A stretch of DNA of 64,000 nt from Gemmatimonadota bacterium (GTDB taxonomy: Bacteria; Gemmatimonadota; Gemmatimonadetes; Longimicrobiales; Gaopeijiaceae): positions 62,001-126,000 of the forward strand of contig JAPOYJ010000011.1 in assembly GCA_026706635.1 (NCBI GenBank), in the 5' to 3' direction. Made by a program: the position numbers and the translations under genes. The notes beneath the pieces were generated by a model. It saw only the letters and a program-made list of their open reading frames with translations. It ran no database searches and had not been told where the DNA came from. Position 1 is the first letter of the stretch; every line of letters starts with the position of its first letter. Positions 1 through 8,333 of the stretch are shown one piece after another.

Positions 1-756
1 GGGTATTTTCTCGGCGTGCTGAAACGGTCGGTCTGGAATGCATGTCGCGGGTTGCGGTGGATTCTGACTGAGATTGAGATGCCCGATGGCCTTGCGGGGA
101 AGCTATATGGACAAGCGACGGGTTTGATCGACTGCGGGATTCCAGCGTACGGTGTCCTTCCGGGTATAAGCAATGTATGCGAGAATCTGCGCGAGGACGT
201 TGCGTTAGTTTTGTCAACCGGATTGGCATCCGAGAGTCGGAAGATGGGCGGGAGCGCGATGTGGTCATTACATTGCTGGATGCAAGTCGCTTCCGACCCG
301 GCGATGGCATTTGTGGCTCCCCCGGAGCACCTGGTAAGGGAGATCGGGGTTGCCGTCGCCACCAGGCGGCGATCGGTCTTGGGACAAGCACTCTGCGCGG
401 CGAAGTGGGTATTCGAAAGCGGTAGCAAGGACATGCGAGATGCGGTCCGCGATCTGGTGCTGAAGGGCTTGGGCTACCTAGCCGAAGGGTTGCGGTACGA
501 TCGCGAGGATCCACTCGATGAGAAACTTGATGTTCCGCTCGCACGATGGCGTAGCATCCAAGTGGCGCGCGCGATGGCTGGGCAGGGTCTGGGCGGGCAT
601 CCCGTGGTCAAGCGGTGGTTGCAGTTGGGAATGGATGACCCGCTACCGGAAGTACGACATGTCGCGAACAGGTGGCGGGAGGGTGAGGGGATGGTGGACG
701 CGGGCGAGAGCGATGGACGAGGCGAGTTCGCGGATGAGGGTGCGGCCGATGCCTAG
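1..756 (+). CDS. C-terminal part of a protein of unknown function, truncated by the window edge
   Basis: The reading frame is open from base 1, so this is the C-terminal ~250 residues of a longer protein. A GTG at 16 could serve as a start, but nothing upstream marks it as one. The sequence is helical, with alternating short hydrophobic and charged stretches; its end (PLPEVRHVANRW) looks like a HEAT/ARM-type helix, only a weak resemblance. I recognise no catalytic motif. The stop codon overlaps the ATG of the following AlbA_2 gene by 8 bases, so the two are translationally coupled and probably one operon. Given the BREX genes downstream, a defence role is likely but not shown. Confidence 0.55.
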   Translation, partial: GYFLGVLKRSVWNACRGLRWILTEIEMPDGLAGKLYGQATGLIDCGIPAYGVLPGISNVCENLREDVALVLSTGLASESRKMGGSAMWSLHCWMQVASDPAMAFVAPPEHLVREIGVAVATRRRSVLGQALCAAKWVFESGSKDMRDAVRDLVLKGLGYLAEGLRYDREDPLDEKLDVPLARWRSIQVARAMAGQGLGGHPVVKRWLQLGMDDPLPEVRHVANRWREGEGMVDAGESDGRGEFADEGAADA

Positions 757-2476
757 AACCCACACCGATGTTGAAGGACTTCTGGATCGGCTCGACGAGC
801 TTTCCGCCCACGACCTCGAGTCCCAAACCCTCGACTTCAAGGAATGGGATCTTCACAGCCTGAACCAGTCGACCCGAACCGTCGTGAGCTCCGCCGTCTG
901 CATGGCCAACGGCGGCGGGGGAACGGTGGTCTTCGGCGTTGCCGACAAGCTGGTGGGCCGCGAATGCGCGATCCTCGGCGTCCCGCCGGAAGTCTCGGTG
1001 AACCGGCTCCGGGCCGCCGTCTACGACTCGACCGACCCGAAGCTGACCCCCGTCTTCCAGGAACTGCACGTCCCCGAGGGCACCGGCCGGCTGATTCTCA
1101 TGCATGTCCACCCCGGAATGCCTCCCTACACGGACACTGCCGGCCGCGGCACGATTCGCATCGGAACGGACTGCAAGCCTCTGACGGGCACTCTGCGGAG
1201 AAGGCTTCTGGAGGAGACCGAGGATCATGACTTCTCGACGGGCACGGTGGACGCGCCGATTCGGCGGCTCATTTCGCCCGTGGCGATGGAGTCGCTGCGC
1301 GATGCGGCCACCGCAGAGCGCGCCCCGCGGGAACTGCTCCGGTTGGGCGACGAGGATCTCCTGCGGGCGATCGGCGTGATCCGGGACAGCGTCGCCACGC
1401 GCGCCATGGTGATCGTCGCGGGTTCGCCGCACGCCATCCGGGAGCACGTTCCGAACTACGTGTGGACTCACGCCCGGATGTCCTCCGAGACGGACTACTC
1501 CGACCGAGTCGACGGCACGGACGCCGTTACCGTGGCCCTCGGCAGGATCCTCGACCGAATCATGGCCGACAATCCCATCGAGACCGTGCGGAGAGAGCCG
1601 TACCACTTCGAATACCGGACCTATCCCGAGGTCGCTCTCCGGGAAGCGCTGCTCAACGCCCTCTGCCACGGTGACTTCCGGGTCGCCGGGCCACGGCTGG
1701 TCAAGCAGTACCCGGACCGCATCGAGATCTCTAATCCCGGGGGCCTTGTGGGGGATCTGACCCCGGAGAACATCCTCCATCATCCCCCGGCCGCGCGCAA
1801 CCGGTGCCTCGTGGACGCGCTCGGCAGGCTGCGCCTCATCAACCGGATGAACCTCGGAATGGAGAGGATCTACTCATCGCTTCTCATGGAGGGTAAGCCG
1901 CCACCCGAAATCGAGGACATGGGAGACGCGGTGAGGCTGACGTTCCGCGCCTCGAAGCTGTCCGCGGCGTTCCGGGGATTCGTTGGCGAACAGGCGAGGA
2001 AGGGGATCGCTCTGACCGCCGACCACATGCTCGTCCTGCGGCACCTGCTGCGCCGGCCGGCGATCAGACCGGCGACGGCGGCTCGTCTCTGCCAGCGGCG
2101 ACTGGGCGAGGCGCGGGACGCGCTGGTCGAGATGGAAGGCGCCTTCGGCCTGCTCGAACGCGGTGCCAACGGCCGCGAGGAGCACTGGACGCTGGTGCCG
2201 GAGGTCAGGGCCGCGCTCACCAGAGTGAGGGAGCCGGACGATCGAATGCGAAGCTGGCGTGAGATCAAGGACGAGGTGCTACGGGAGATGCGGGCCCGCG
2301 CGGTGCGAGGGGAGGAGCCGCTGGCCAACGCCGTCGTGAGGCGGATGACTCGTCTCGACCGCCAGCAGGTCAATCGCCTGATTCACGAACTTGTGGAAGA
2401 GGGCGGCGTCCGAATCGACGGCCATGGCCGCGGCGCGCGATACGTGTACGTGGGTTCGCCGGTGGGAGGGGAGTGA
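749..2476 (+). CDS. AlbA_2 / HATPase_c_4 putative regulator (Schlafen/RecG-C-like), first of three paralogues
   Basis: 575-residue protein. Residues ~25-150 form an AlbA_2 (Schlafen-type, formerly AAA_4) nucleic-acid-binding domain, with the hallmark TLDFKEWD and a glycine-rich GGGGTVVFGV strand. A HATPase_c_4 (RecG C-terminal-like) domain follows at ~285-420, with REALLNALCHGDF as the ATP-binding N box. The last ~150 residues contain two winged-helix-like stretches, the second around DRQQVNRLIHELVEEGGV. I place the start at 749 because it overlaps the upstream stop and the protein then begins just before the domain; a longer in-frame extension to 518 is out of frame with the preceding gene and lacks domain support. 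Such proteins are usually annotated as ATP-binding transcriptional regulators and recur as BREX accessories. Confidence 0.82.
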   Translation: MPRTHTDVEGLLDRLDELSAHDLESQTLDFKEWDLHSLNQSTRTVVSSAVCMANGGGGTVVFGVADKLVGRECAILGVPPEVSVNRLRAAVYDSTDPKLTPVFQELHVPEGTGRLILMHVHPGMPPYTDTAGRGTIRIGTDCKPLTGTLRRRLLEETEDHDFSTGTVDAPIRRLISPVAMESLRDAATAERAPRELLRLGDEDLLRAIGVIRDSVATRAMVIVAGSPHAIREHVPNYVWTHARMSSETDYSDRVDGTDAVTVALGRILDRIMADNPIETVRREPYHFEYRTYPEVALREALLNALCHGDFRVAGPRLVKQYPDRIEISNPGGLVGDLTPENILHHPPAARNRCLVDALGRLRLINRMNLGMERIYSSLLMEGKPPPEIEDMGDAVRLTFRASKLSAAFRGFVGEQARKGIALTADHMLVLRHLLRRPAIRPATAARLCQRRLGEARDALVEMEGAFGLLERGANGREEHWTLVPEVRAALTRVREPDDRMRSWREIKDEVLREMRARAVRGEEPLANAVVRRMTRLDRQQVNRLIHELVEEGGVRIDGHGRGARYVYVGSPVGGE

Positions 2477-2862
2477 CCGAAATGTATCCGCCATACATTT
2501 TCCGATACATTTCTCCGCGAAATGTATCAAGAAATGTCTTTCAGACACATTTCCGGGCGAAATGTATCGCATCTTCCGCTTTAGAAGCGCGGCCGGAATG
2601 CGATTCTCCGAGATTCCCAGATACATTTCTCCCCGCGAAATGCGAACGAAATGCGCGAATCGCCATTCGACTCGCATTTCTCCCGCGCTCCATTGCTGGG
2701 AATGGGTCTCCGCGTCCGTTCCTGTCGCATTTCCGCCTCCGGTCTCCGAGAAACGGGTCGAAGAGCGTCGTTCCGGTCGTCTTCCGACGCGTTCCCCGCA
2801 CTCCGGGCACGGATGGCGCACCGACAGCGCCCCCCAGTCCCCGCTGAAGGAGGATCCGAAGA
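2477..2862. promoter_or_regulatory. Gene-free spacer with a palindrome array (GAAATGTATC / GATACATTTC)
   Basis: This 386-base gap inside the operon holds no convincing gene. GAAATGTATC occurs at 2479, 2519 and 2559, and its complement GATACATTTC at 2504 and 2620: five exact 10-mers in 151 bases. They form dyads: 2480-2487 with 2493-2500 (5-base spacer), 2504-2513 with 2519-2528 (perfect, 5-base spacer), and an imperfect one at 2531-2553, with centres ~26 bases apart. Degenerate GAAATGCG/CGCATTTC copies continue to ~2690. It could be an operator array for a dimeric regulator, perhaps one of the flanking AlbA_2 proteins, or a set of RNA hairpins. Function is inferred only. Confidence 0.6.
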
Positions 2863-4044
2863 ATGGACCTGAACGAGTTTCGCGAGAGAATCCGAGCCGG
2901 CGAGAGCGAGCGGCTGGAGTTCAAGCGGGAGGCGCGCGACCTGCGGGCGGTTGGCCGGGCCGTCTGCGCCTTCGCCAACTCGTCCGGCGGCACGGTCGTC
3001 CTCGGCGTGGACGACCGGGGCGGAATCGTGGGCGTGGACGAGGATCTGGACGGGCTGCAGGAACGCCTGAGCAGCTTTCTCCACACCGGACTGAGTTCCC
3101 CGGTTTCGGCCAGATGCGGCTGTCTGGAGACTCCCGCCGGCTGGGTGCACTGGATCAGGGTCCCCCACCAGCAGCGGGGGTTCGAGCCCATGCGCCACAG
3201 GGGCCGCTACTGGGTGCGCTGCGGCCGGAGCAGCGTCGAGCCTTCGCCCTCCGGGCTGGAGGAGCTCCTCCATGTCTTCGGGTTCGTGATGACCGAGGAC
3301 CAGGTGATTCCGTCGGCGGAGGAGCATCACATCGACCTCGCCGTGTTCATTGCCCACCTCCGGGCCATGGGGTTCAAGCCCGACAAGGGGCCGCAGCCGT
3401 CCATGACCGACGACCTTCGCAATCGCGGCGTGACCTCGGAACTGGACGGAGTCATGCGTCCGACCCTCTACGGCCTGTTGGCGTTCGGCAAGCATCCGCA
3501 GCAATACCCTCAGATGGGGAACTTCGTCGTGCGTTGCGCCGCCTACCTCGGCGACCACCAGGGATCCGAGGTCATTTCGGCCAGCGAGAGCCGGGGACGC
3601 CTGGAGGAGCAGGTAAATCGCGCGCTGGAGTGGGTCCGATCCTTCGGCTGGCGCGAGGAATACCGGGGTCTCTACCGCCGCAACGTGCCGTTGGTCCCCG
3701 AGGACGCCCTCCGCGAGGCGCTGGTGAACGCGGTCGTGCACCGGGACTACTCGATCACCGGCTCGCCGGTATCGCTGGACGTGCTGCGAGACCGGGTGCT
3801 GGTGACCAGTCCGGGAGCTCTTCCGAATCACATGACCGTGGAGAGCGTTCGCGCGGGCGGTCGGCCCCGGTCCCGCAACGAGCTCATGGTCAACGCGATG
3901 GTCGTGGCCAGGTTGATGGAGAAGCGCGGAAGGGGGTGGCTGCTGATGAGTGAGGCGATGGCGGAGTTCGATCTGCCCGAGCCGGGGATCGAGAACGATC
4001 CCCCGGGACGCACCGTGCGGGTGACGCTGAGGCGCGTACCATGA
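2863..4044 (+). CDS. AlbA_2 / HATPase_c_4 putative regulator, second paralogue (short form)
   Basis: 393 residues. The AlbA_2 domain spans ~1-130 (LEFKREARDL, then SSGGTVVLGVDD) and the HATPase_c_4 domain ~230-390, with REALVNAVVHRDYS as the N box. It ends directly after the ATPase domain and lacks the winged-helix tail seen in its two neighbours, so it is a short form. A strong Shine-Dalgarno AAGGAGG (2847-2853) lies 9 bases before the ATG, fitting independent initiation after the palindrome-rich spacer. Its last codons overlap the next gene by 4 bases (ATGA), so those two are coupled. It probably works with the adjacent paralogues; the substrate or operator is unknown. Confidence 0.82.
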   Translation: MDLNEFRERIRAGESERLEFKREARDLRAVGRAVCAFANSSGGTVVLGVDDRGGIVGVDEDLDGLQERLSSFLHTGLSSPVSARCGCLETPAGWVHWIRVPHQQRGFEPMRHRGRYWVRCGRSSVEPSPSGLEELLHVFGFVMTEDQVIPSAEEHHIDLAVFIAHLRAMGFKPDKGPQPSMTDDLRNRGVTSELDGVMRPTLYGLLAFGKHPQQYPQMGNFVVRCAAYLGDHQGSEVISASESRGRLEEQVNRALEWVRSFGWREEYRGLYRRNVPLVPEDALREALVNAVVHRDYSITGSPVSLDVLRDRVLVTSPGALPNHMTVESVRAGGRPRSRNELMVNAMVVARLMEKRGRGWLLMSEAMAEFDLPEPGIENDPPGRTVRVTLRRVP

Positions 4045-5723
4045 CACCCCTCCTCTCTCCCGCCGAGCTCCAGACCATCCTGTCCCGCGGCGAAAGCCAG
4101 TTCGTCGAGTTCAAGTCCGCGTGGGACCGCACCACCGTACCGCGCAAACCCCTCGCGCGCCGCACCCTGCGCGACAAGATCGCCGACGCCGTCGCCGCCT
4201 TCGCGAACGCCGACGGTGGCCTTCTGCTGGTCGGAGTCGACGACGACGGGGCCGCCACCGGCCACGGCTATCCGGACCATGTCGTGGACGACCTCTTCGC
4301 GGTCCCCCGCCGCAGGCTGACCCCGGCCGTCGCTTGCCGCACCGAACGGATTGCCGTCGACTGCCACGAGGTCCTCGTGTTCCAGGTCCCCATCGCCCCC
4401 GAAGCCGTCATGATCGACGGCAACGGCTTCCCGTATCGGGTCGGCGCCCGGATCATCCGGGAGCCGCAGGAGATCATCAACCAGCGGAAGCAGGCGTATC
4501 GGCGCGTCGGATACGAGCCGCGTTTCCGGCCGGAGGCCAAGGTTGACGATCTGGACCTGGCGCTGGCCGAATCGTTTCTGAAGGACACGCCCGTCGGGGA
4601 CCGTCCCGTCATCGAGGCCCTCGACTACTACGGCCTCATCGAGATGGACGCCCGCGATTGGCGAGTGACCAACGCGGCCCTCCTGCTCTTCGCCCGCCGC
4701 CCGGCGCTTCGCTGGCATCCTCGTGCAGGGCTGCGGGTTTTCCGGGTGGCAGGAACGGAGATCAGGTACGGACGCCGCCGGAACGTGACGCAGATCGGGC
4801 GGGCCGACCCTCCGCTGGCCTTGGCCGTCCACGAGATAGTGGAGCTGGCGCGGCACCAGGTGCGCAGGTCCGAGAAACTGGTCGGTCTCCACTTCGAGGA
4901 CATCACCGAGTACCCCCACTTCGCGTGGCAGGAATCGTTGGTCAACGCCATTGCCCACCGCGACTACGAAGTGCAGGGCCGCGAAACCGAAATCTGGTTC
5001 TTCGAGGACCGGCTCGAAGTGTCCAGCCCGGGAGAGCTCCTTCCGCCCGTCACCGTGGACACGCTGCGAGAGGGCCACAGGGCTCATGTGACCCGCAATC
5101 CGATGCTGGTCCGGGTTCTCGCCGACACGGAGATCATGCGGGACGAGGGGGAGGGGATCGTGCGGGTGTTCCGGGAGATGGAGGACAGCTTCCTCGGCGA
5201 ACCGGAGTTGACCTCCGCGAACGGCCTGTTCACGATCACGCTTCTCAACGAGCCCGACTGGGAGGCGCACGGACCGGGGTGGAGGCACTTCGTCGACGGG
5301 CTTCGCGTCGCGGACGATCAGAAGAGGATGCTGCTCCTGCGGCCGTACGGGTTCACCCAGGCCGACTACGAACGGCTGAACACGGTGACGCCCGAGGAGG
5401 CGGCTCGGCGGATCGCGGATCTGGTAAGCGGAGAACTCGTGATCGGCCTTCCCGCTCCAGAGGATGTGGGGCCGACGTTCGTGGTGCGGCCGGACAAGGA
5501 GAAGATGGGCCTCTTCCTGAACGACCGGATCCTGAAGCTCCGGGAGCACTTCCAGAAGCAGCCCTGGCTCAAGAATGCCGACTATCGCGAGGTCTTTGAC
5601 GTTGACCGGCGAAAGGCGACCAGGGAGCTCCGCCAGCTCGCGGAGGTCTTCGGTCTGCTGCGGATGGAAGGGACCCGCCGGGGTGCCCACTACCGCCCAA
5701 CGTCCGCGCTCGGAGCGAGCTAA
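4041..5723 (+). CDS. AlbA_2 / HATPase_c_4 putative regulator, third paralogue
   Basis: 560 residues. The N-terminal AlbA_2 domain (~10-135) starts with QFVEFKSAWD and contains GGLLLVGVDDDG. The HATPase_c_4 domain (~265-400) carries WQESLVNAIAHRDYE and the G-box-like RDEGEGIVRVF. A winged-helix-like tail (~485-555) contains NADYREVFDVDRRKATREL. The start overlaps the previous stop by 4 bases. It diverges clearly in sequence from the two preceding paralogues, so the trio is not a recent duplication. It ends 264 bases before the pglZ start, in a gap rich in ATGACC half-sites. It is probably an accessory or regulator of the BREX locus; the family assignment is firm, the role is inference. Confidence 0.82.
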   Translation: MTPLLSPAELQTILSRGESQFVEFKSAWDRTTVPRKPLARRTLRDKIADAVAAFANADGGLLLVGVDDDGAATGHGYPDHVVDDLFAVPRRRLTPAVACRTERIAVDCHEVLVFQVPIAPEAVMIDGNGFPYRVGARIIREPQEIINQRKQAYRRVGYEPRFRPEAKVDDLDLALAESFLKDTPVGDRPVIEALDYYGLIEMDARDWRVTNAALLLFARRPALRWHPRAGLRVFRVAGTEIRYGRRRNVTQIGRADPPLALAVHEIVELARHQVRRSEKLVGLHFEDITEYPHFAWQESLVNAIAHRDYEVQGRETEIWFFEDRLEVSSPGELLPPVTVDTLREGHRAHVTRNPMLVRVLADTEIMRDEGEGIVRVFREMEDSFLGEPELTSANGLFTITLLNEPDWEAHGPGWRHFVDGLRVADDQKRMLLLRPYGFTQADYERLNTVTPEEAARRIADLVSGELVIGLPAPEDVGPTFVVRPDKEKMGLFLNDRILKLREHFQKQPWLKNADYREVFDVDRRKATRELRQLAEVFGLLRMEGTRRGAHYRPTSALGAS

Positions 5724-5966
5724 TGAGCGTGCAGGGATCAGGTATGACCGTCGGTCATGTAAATCGTAACGTGTTGCAGTACAGTCTTTTACCGAAGATA
5801 TGAACTTCAGCATCGTGAATATGACCACTGGCGTGGCCGCGTTTTCGGTTGCCATCCGGTGGAATCAGCGTCGCGCGGCTCCACCGGCTATGACCACCAC
5901 TCACCGAGTTATGACCACCCGCCACGATCACCACAACCTGTTGTCGACAAATCTCTTACGAGACAT
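5724..5966. promoter_or_regulatory. Spacer before pglZ with repeated ATGACC half-sites
   Basis: No gene is supported here. ATGACC occurs at 5744, 5821, 5890 and 5911, and its complement GGTCAT at 5753. The first pair forms the perfect dyad ATGACCGTCGGTCAT (5744-5758). Three of the copies continue as ATGACCAC. The composition is more AT-rich than the flanks. Direct plus inverted copies ahead of pglZ suggest an operator region for a promoter serving pglZ and brxL. Confidence 0.4.
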
Positions 5967-5987
5967 ATGCCCCCGAGGTCCGCACTT

Positions 5988-8333
5988 ATGACGGAACACG
6001 GCACCCAGGGCTCCCCCCCCACCCCCCTCGACCACCTCGCCCGCTCCCTGCGCGCCCGCGCCTCGGTCCCGAGCGGCCAGGCCGCCCCTGCCGCCATCCT
6101 GTGGACCGACCCCGGAGCCGAATGGCGCGGACTCCTCCCTGAAGCGCTCATCCGCATCCCCGAGCTGCTCGTCCTCGGCGACTACAGTCTGGACGACCGC
6201 ACCGGCCCTGCCATCTGGCTTCGCTGCGTGGTCGACGGCACGATCCCAGCTCCCGGGCTCCCCGCCGACGCCATCCCGATCCTCTACCTCCCCGGAGTCG
6301 AACGTGGCGAGCTGCGCGCCGGCGAGGACTGCCACGACCGGCTCAAGCCACTCGTCGAGCTCATGTATCGCGGCGTCCTCTGGCACAACCCCAAGGGCCG
6401 CGACTGGACGGTCACTGCGTTCCTGACCTCATCCGGCGGCCCGGATCTAGACATCGCCCCCGACCGGGGAACGGCCGCTGCGCTGCGCGCTGCGCTTGAT
6501 CGCGTCGCAACGACTCCTGTCGCACAGCTGCGCGGCCGCCGCCTCGATGCCGCCGACTTCAACCGCATGGCTGGCGTCGATGTGTTCCGCGATGTCCTGC
6601 GCTGGATGGGCGACCCCGGGCGCATGCGATCCGGGCCGGGCGAGAACCGCTGGAACGCCTTCCGCGCGGAGTGCCGGAGCGATCTCCGGTTCGACCCCGA
6701 GACGGAGGCGGACGTGTCGGCCGGAGCCATGCTCGGCGAGGCGTCGGGCCCCTGGGCCAAGGTGTGGGCCCGGTTCGCCGAAGCGCCGGATGCCTTTCCG
6801 GGAGTCCCCGAGTTGCTCGCGCGAAGCCGGCCCGCCGGTGAGCTTCCCCTCGACCGTGATCGCTGGCCCGACCTCAACGACGAGGACGAGGAGGTGGTGC
6901 GGAGCGCGCTGGCCGGTCTTCTGGGCATGTCCCACGCCGATGCGTCGCGGGCCGTCGCACGGCTGGAGGAAGACCACGGCCACCGTCGGCGGTCGGTCTG
7001 GGCTCGCCTGGGACGGTCTCCGCTCGCCGAAGTGCTTAAGCCGCTGGCCCGGCTGGCCGGGATCGCCGACAAGGCGATCGGTGGGGCAAGCCCGGACGAT
7101 GCGGCCGAAGTCTATGCCGAGCGCGGATGGCTCGCCGACGCGGGTGCCCGAGAGGCTCTGTCCCTGGCGCCCGCCGAGCACGAGGAGACGGTCGCCGCCG
7201 CCGTGCGGCACCTGCTCGAGCCCTGGCTGGACGACTCCGCCCGCGCCTTCCAGTCCGCGGTGGATCGCCAGCCGCTCCCGTCGGCCGGTGACCAGTCGGC
7301 GGTCACGGCCAGCGAAGACGAATGCATCCTTTTCGTTGACGGCCTCCGCTACGAGCTTGGACAATCACTGGCCGAACGGCTGGAGGCGCGCGGATGCCGT
7401 ACGGAGACCGGCCGCCGTTGGGCCGCGATCCCTACGGTAACCGGCACCGCCAAGCCCGCCGTAACGCCGGTAGCGCGCGATGTCGCCGGCGACCGGCTCG
7501 GTGCCGACTTCCGTCCCGCCATGCGGGGCTCCGGCCGACCCGCCCTGGCCGGGGACCTTCGCAAGGCGATGGAAGGGCGGGGCTATCAGATTCTCGGTTC
7601 GGGCACCCTGGATATTCCGCTGAACGCCGGTGCGCGCGGCTGGCTGGAGACCGGTGAGATCGACAAGCACGGTCACCACCACCGTGCGGCGTCGTTTGCC
7701 CGCCAGGTCGAAGAGGAGCTGGACCGGCTGGCCGGCCGGATCACCGGGCTGCTGAAGGCCGGATGGAGTTCGGTCCGCGTGGTGACCGACCACGGGTGGC
7801 TGCTGCTTCCCGGCGGCCTGCCTCTGGTCGCCCTGCCCAAACACCTCACCGAGTCCAAGTGGGCGCGGTGCGCCGTCGTCTCCGCTGGCTCCACACCGGA
7901 CGCGCCTCTTCATCCCTGGCACTGGAACCCGCGGGAGTGGTTCGCCTCTCCGCCCGGGATCGCCTGCTTCAGCCGGACGCCGGAGTACGCGCACGGCGGC
8001 CTCAGCATCCAGGAATGCCTGATCCCGGACATTCGTGTCGAAGGGACGGCTGGCGGCGGCGCGACCGCGAAGATCCTATCCGTCTCCTGGGTCCGGTTCC
8101 GTTGCAAGGTCGTCGTCGAGGCCCGGGGCGGCCCCGTCACGGCCGATCTGCGTCTCGGCGGTCCGGCGGGCGATTCGGTTGCGTCCTCGCCCAAAGCCAT
8201 CGACGACGACGGACTTGCCAGCCTGGTCCTTGCTGGCGACGAACATGAGGGCGCGGACCTAGTCGTCGTGGTTCTGGGTGCCGACGGCCGCGTCCTCGCC
8301 CAACAACCTACCCGCACCGGAGAGAACACATGA
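5988..8333 (+). CDS. pglZ: BREX system alkaline-phosphatase-like protein PglZ (type B)
   Basis: About 781 residues. The N-terminal region matches the PglZ type B pattern: a conserved ILW-D-W block, LGDYSLDDRTGPAIWLRCV, then ILYLPGV. The phosphatase-like core holds ILFVDGLRYELG (~450) and VVTDHGWLLLPGG (~600), the metal-site-like aspartates of the PglZ fold. PglZ is a core component of every BREX system, acting with PglX and BrxC in host methylation and phage exclusion. I chose the ATG at 5988; the in-frame ATG at 5967 is a reasonable alternative, and the extension to 5859 is a translated low-complexity leader. brxL follows with a 4-base overlap, the typical BREX type 1 order. Confidence 0.9.
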   Translation: MTEHGTQGSPPTPLDHLARSLRARASVPSGQAAPAAILWTDPGAEWRGLLPEALIRIPELLVLGDYSLDDRTGPAIWLRCVVDGTIPAPGLPADAIPILYLPGVERGELRAGEDCHDRLKPLVELMYRGVLWHNPKGRDWTVTAFLTSSGGPDLDIAPDRGTAAALRAALDRVATTPVAQLRGRRLDAADFNRMAGVDVFRDVLRWMGDPGRMRSGPGENRWNAFRAECRSDLRFDPETEADVSAGAMLGEASGPWAKVWARFAEAPDAFPGVPELLARSRPAGELPLDRDRWPDLNDEDEEVVRSALAGLLGMSHADASRAVARLEEDHGHRRRSVWARLGRSPLAEVLKPLARLAGIADKAIGGASPDDAAEVYAERGWLADAGAREALSLAPAEHEETVAAAVRHLLEPWLDDSARAFQSAVDRQPLPSAGDQSAVTASEDECILFVDGLRYELGQSLAERLEARGCRTETGRRWAAIPTVTGTAKPAVTPVARDVAGDRLGADFRPAMRGSGRPALAGDLRKAMEGRGYQILGSGTLDIPLNAGARGWLETGEIDKHGHHHRAASFARQVEEELDRLAGRITGLLKAGWSSVRVVTDHGWLLLPGGLPLVALPKHLTESKWARCAVVSAGSTPDAPLHPWHWNPREWFASPPGIACFSRTPEYAHGGLSIQECLIPDIRVEGTAGGGATAKILSVSWVRFRCKVVVEARGGPVTADLRLGGPAGDSVASSPKAIDDDGLASLVLAGDEHEGADLVVVVLGADGRVLAQQPTRTGENT

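Noticed and set aside
608-1783. Long minus-strand open frame (391 codons) opposite the first AlbA_2 gene
   Set aside because: It is a GC-rich shadow; the plus strand carries recognisable domains and this frame has none. The same applies to many antisense frames, such as 2581-4047 and 7910-10402.
2477-2700. Palindrome array read as a CRISPR array
   Set aside because: The copies alternate in orientation, with no equal-length unique spacers and no cas genes nearby.
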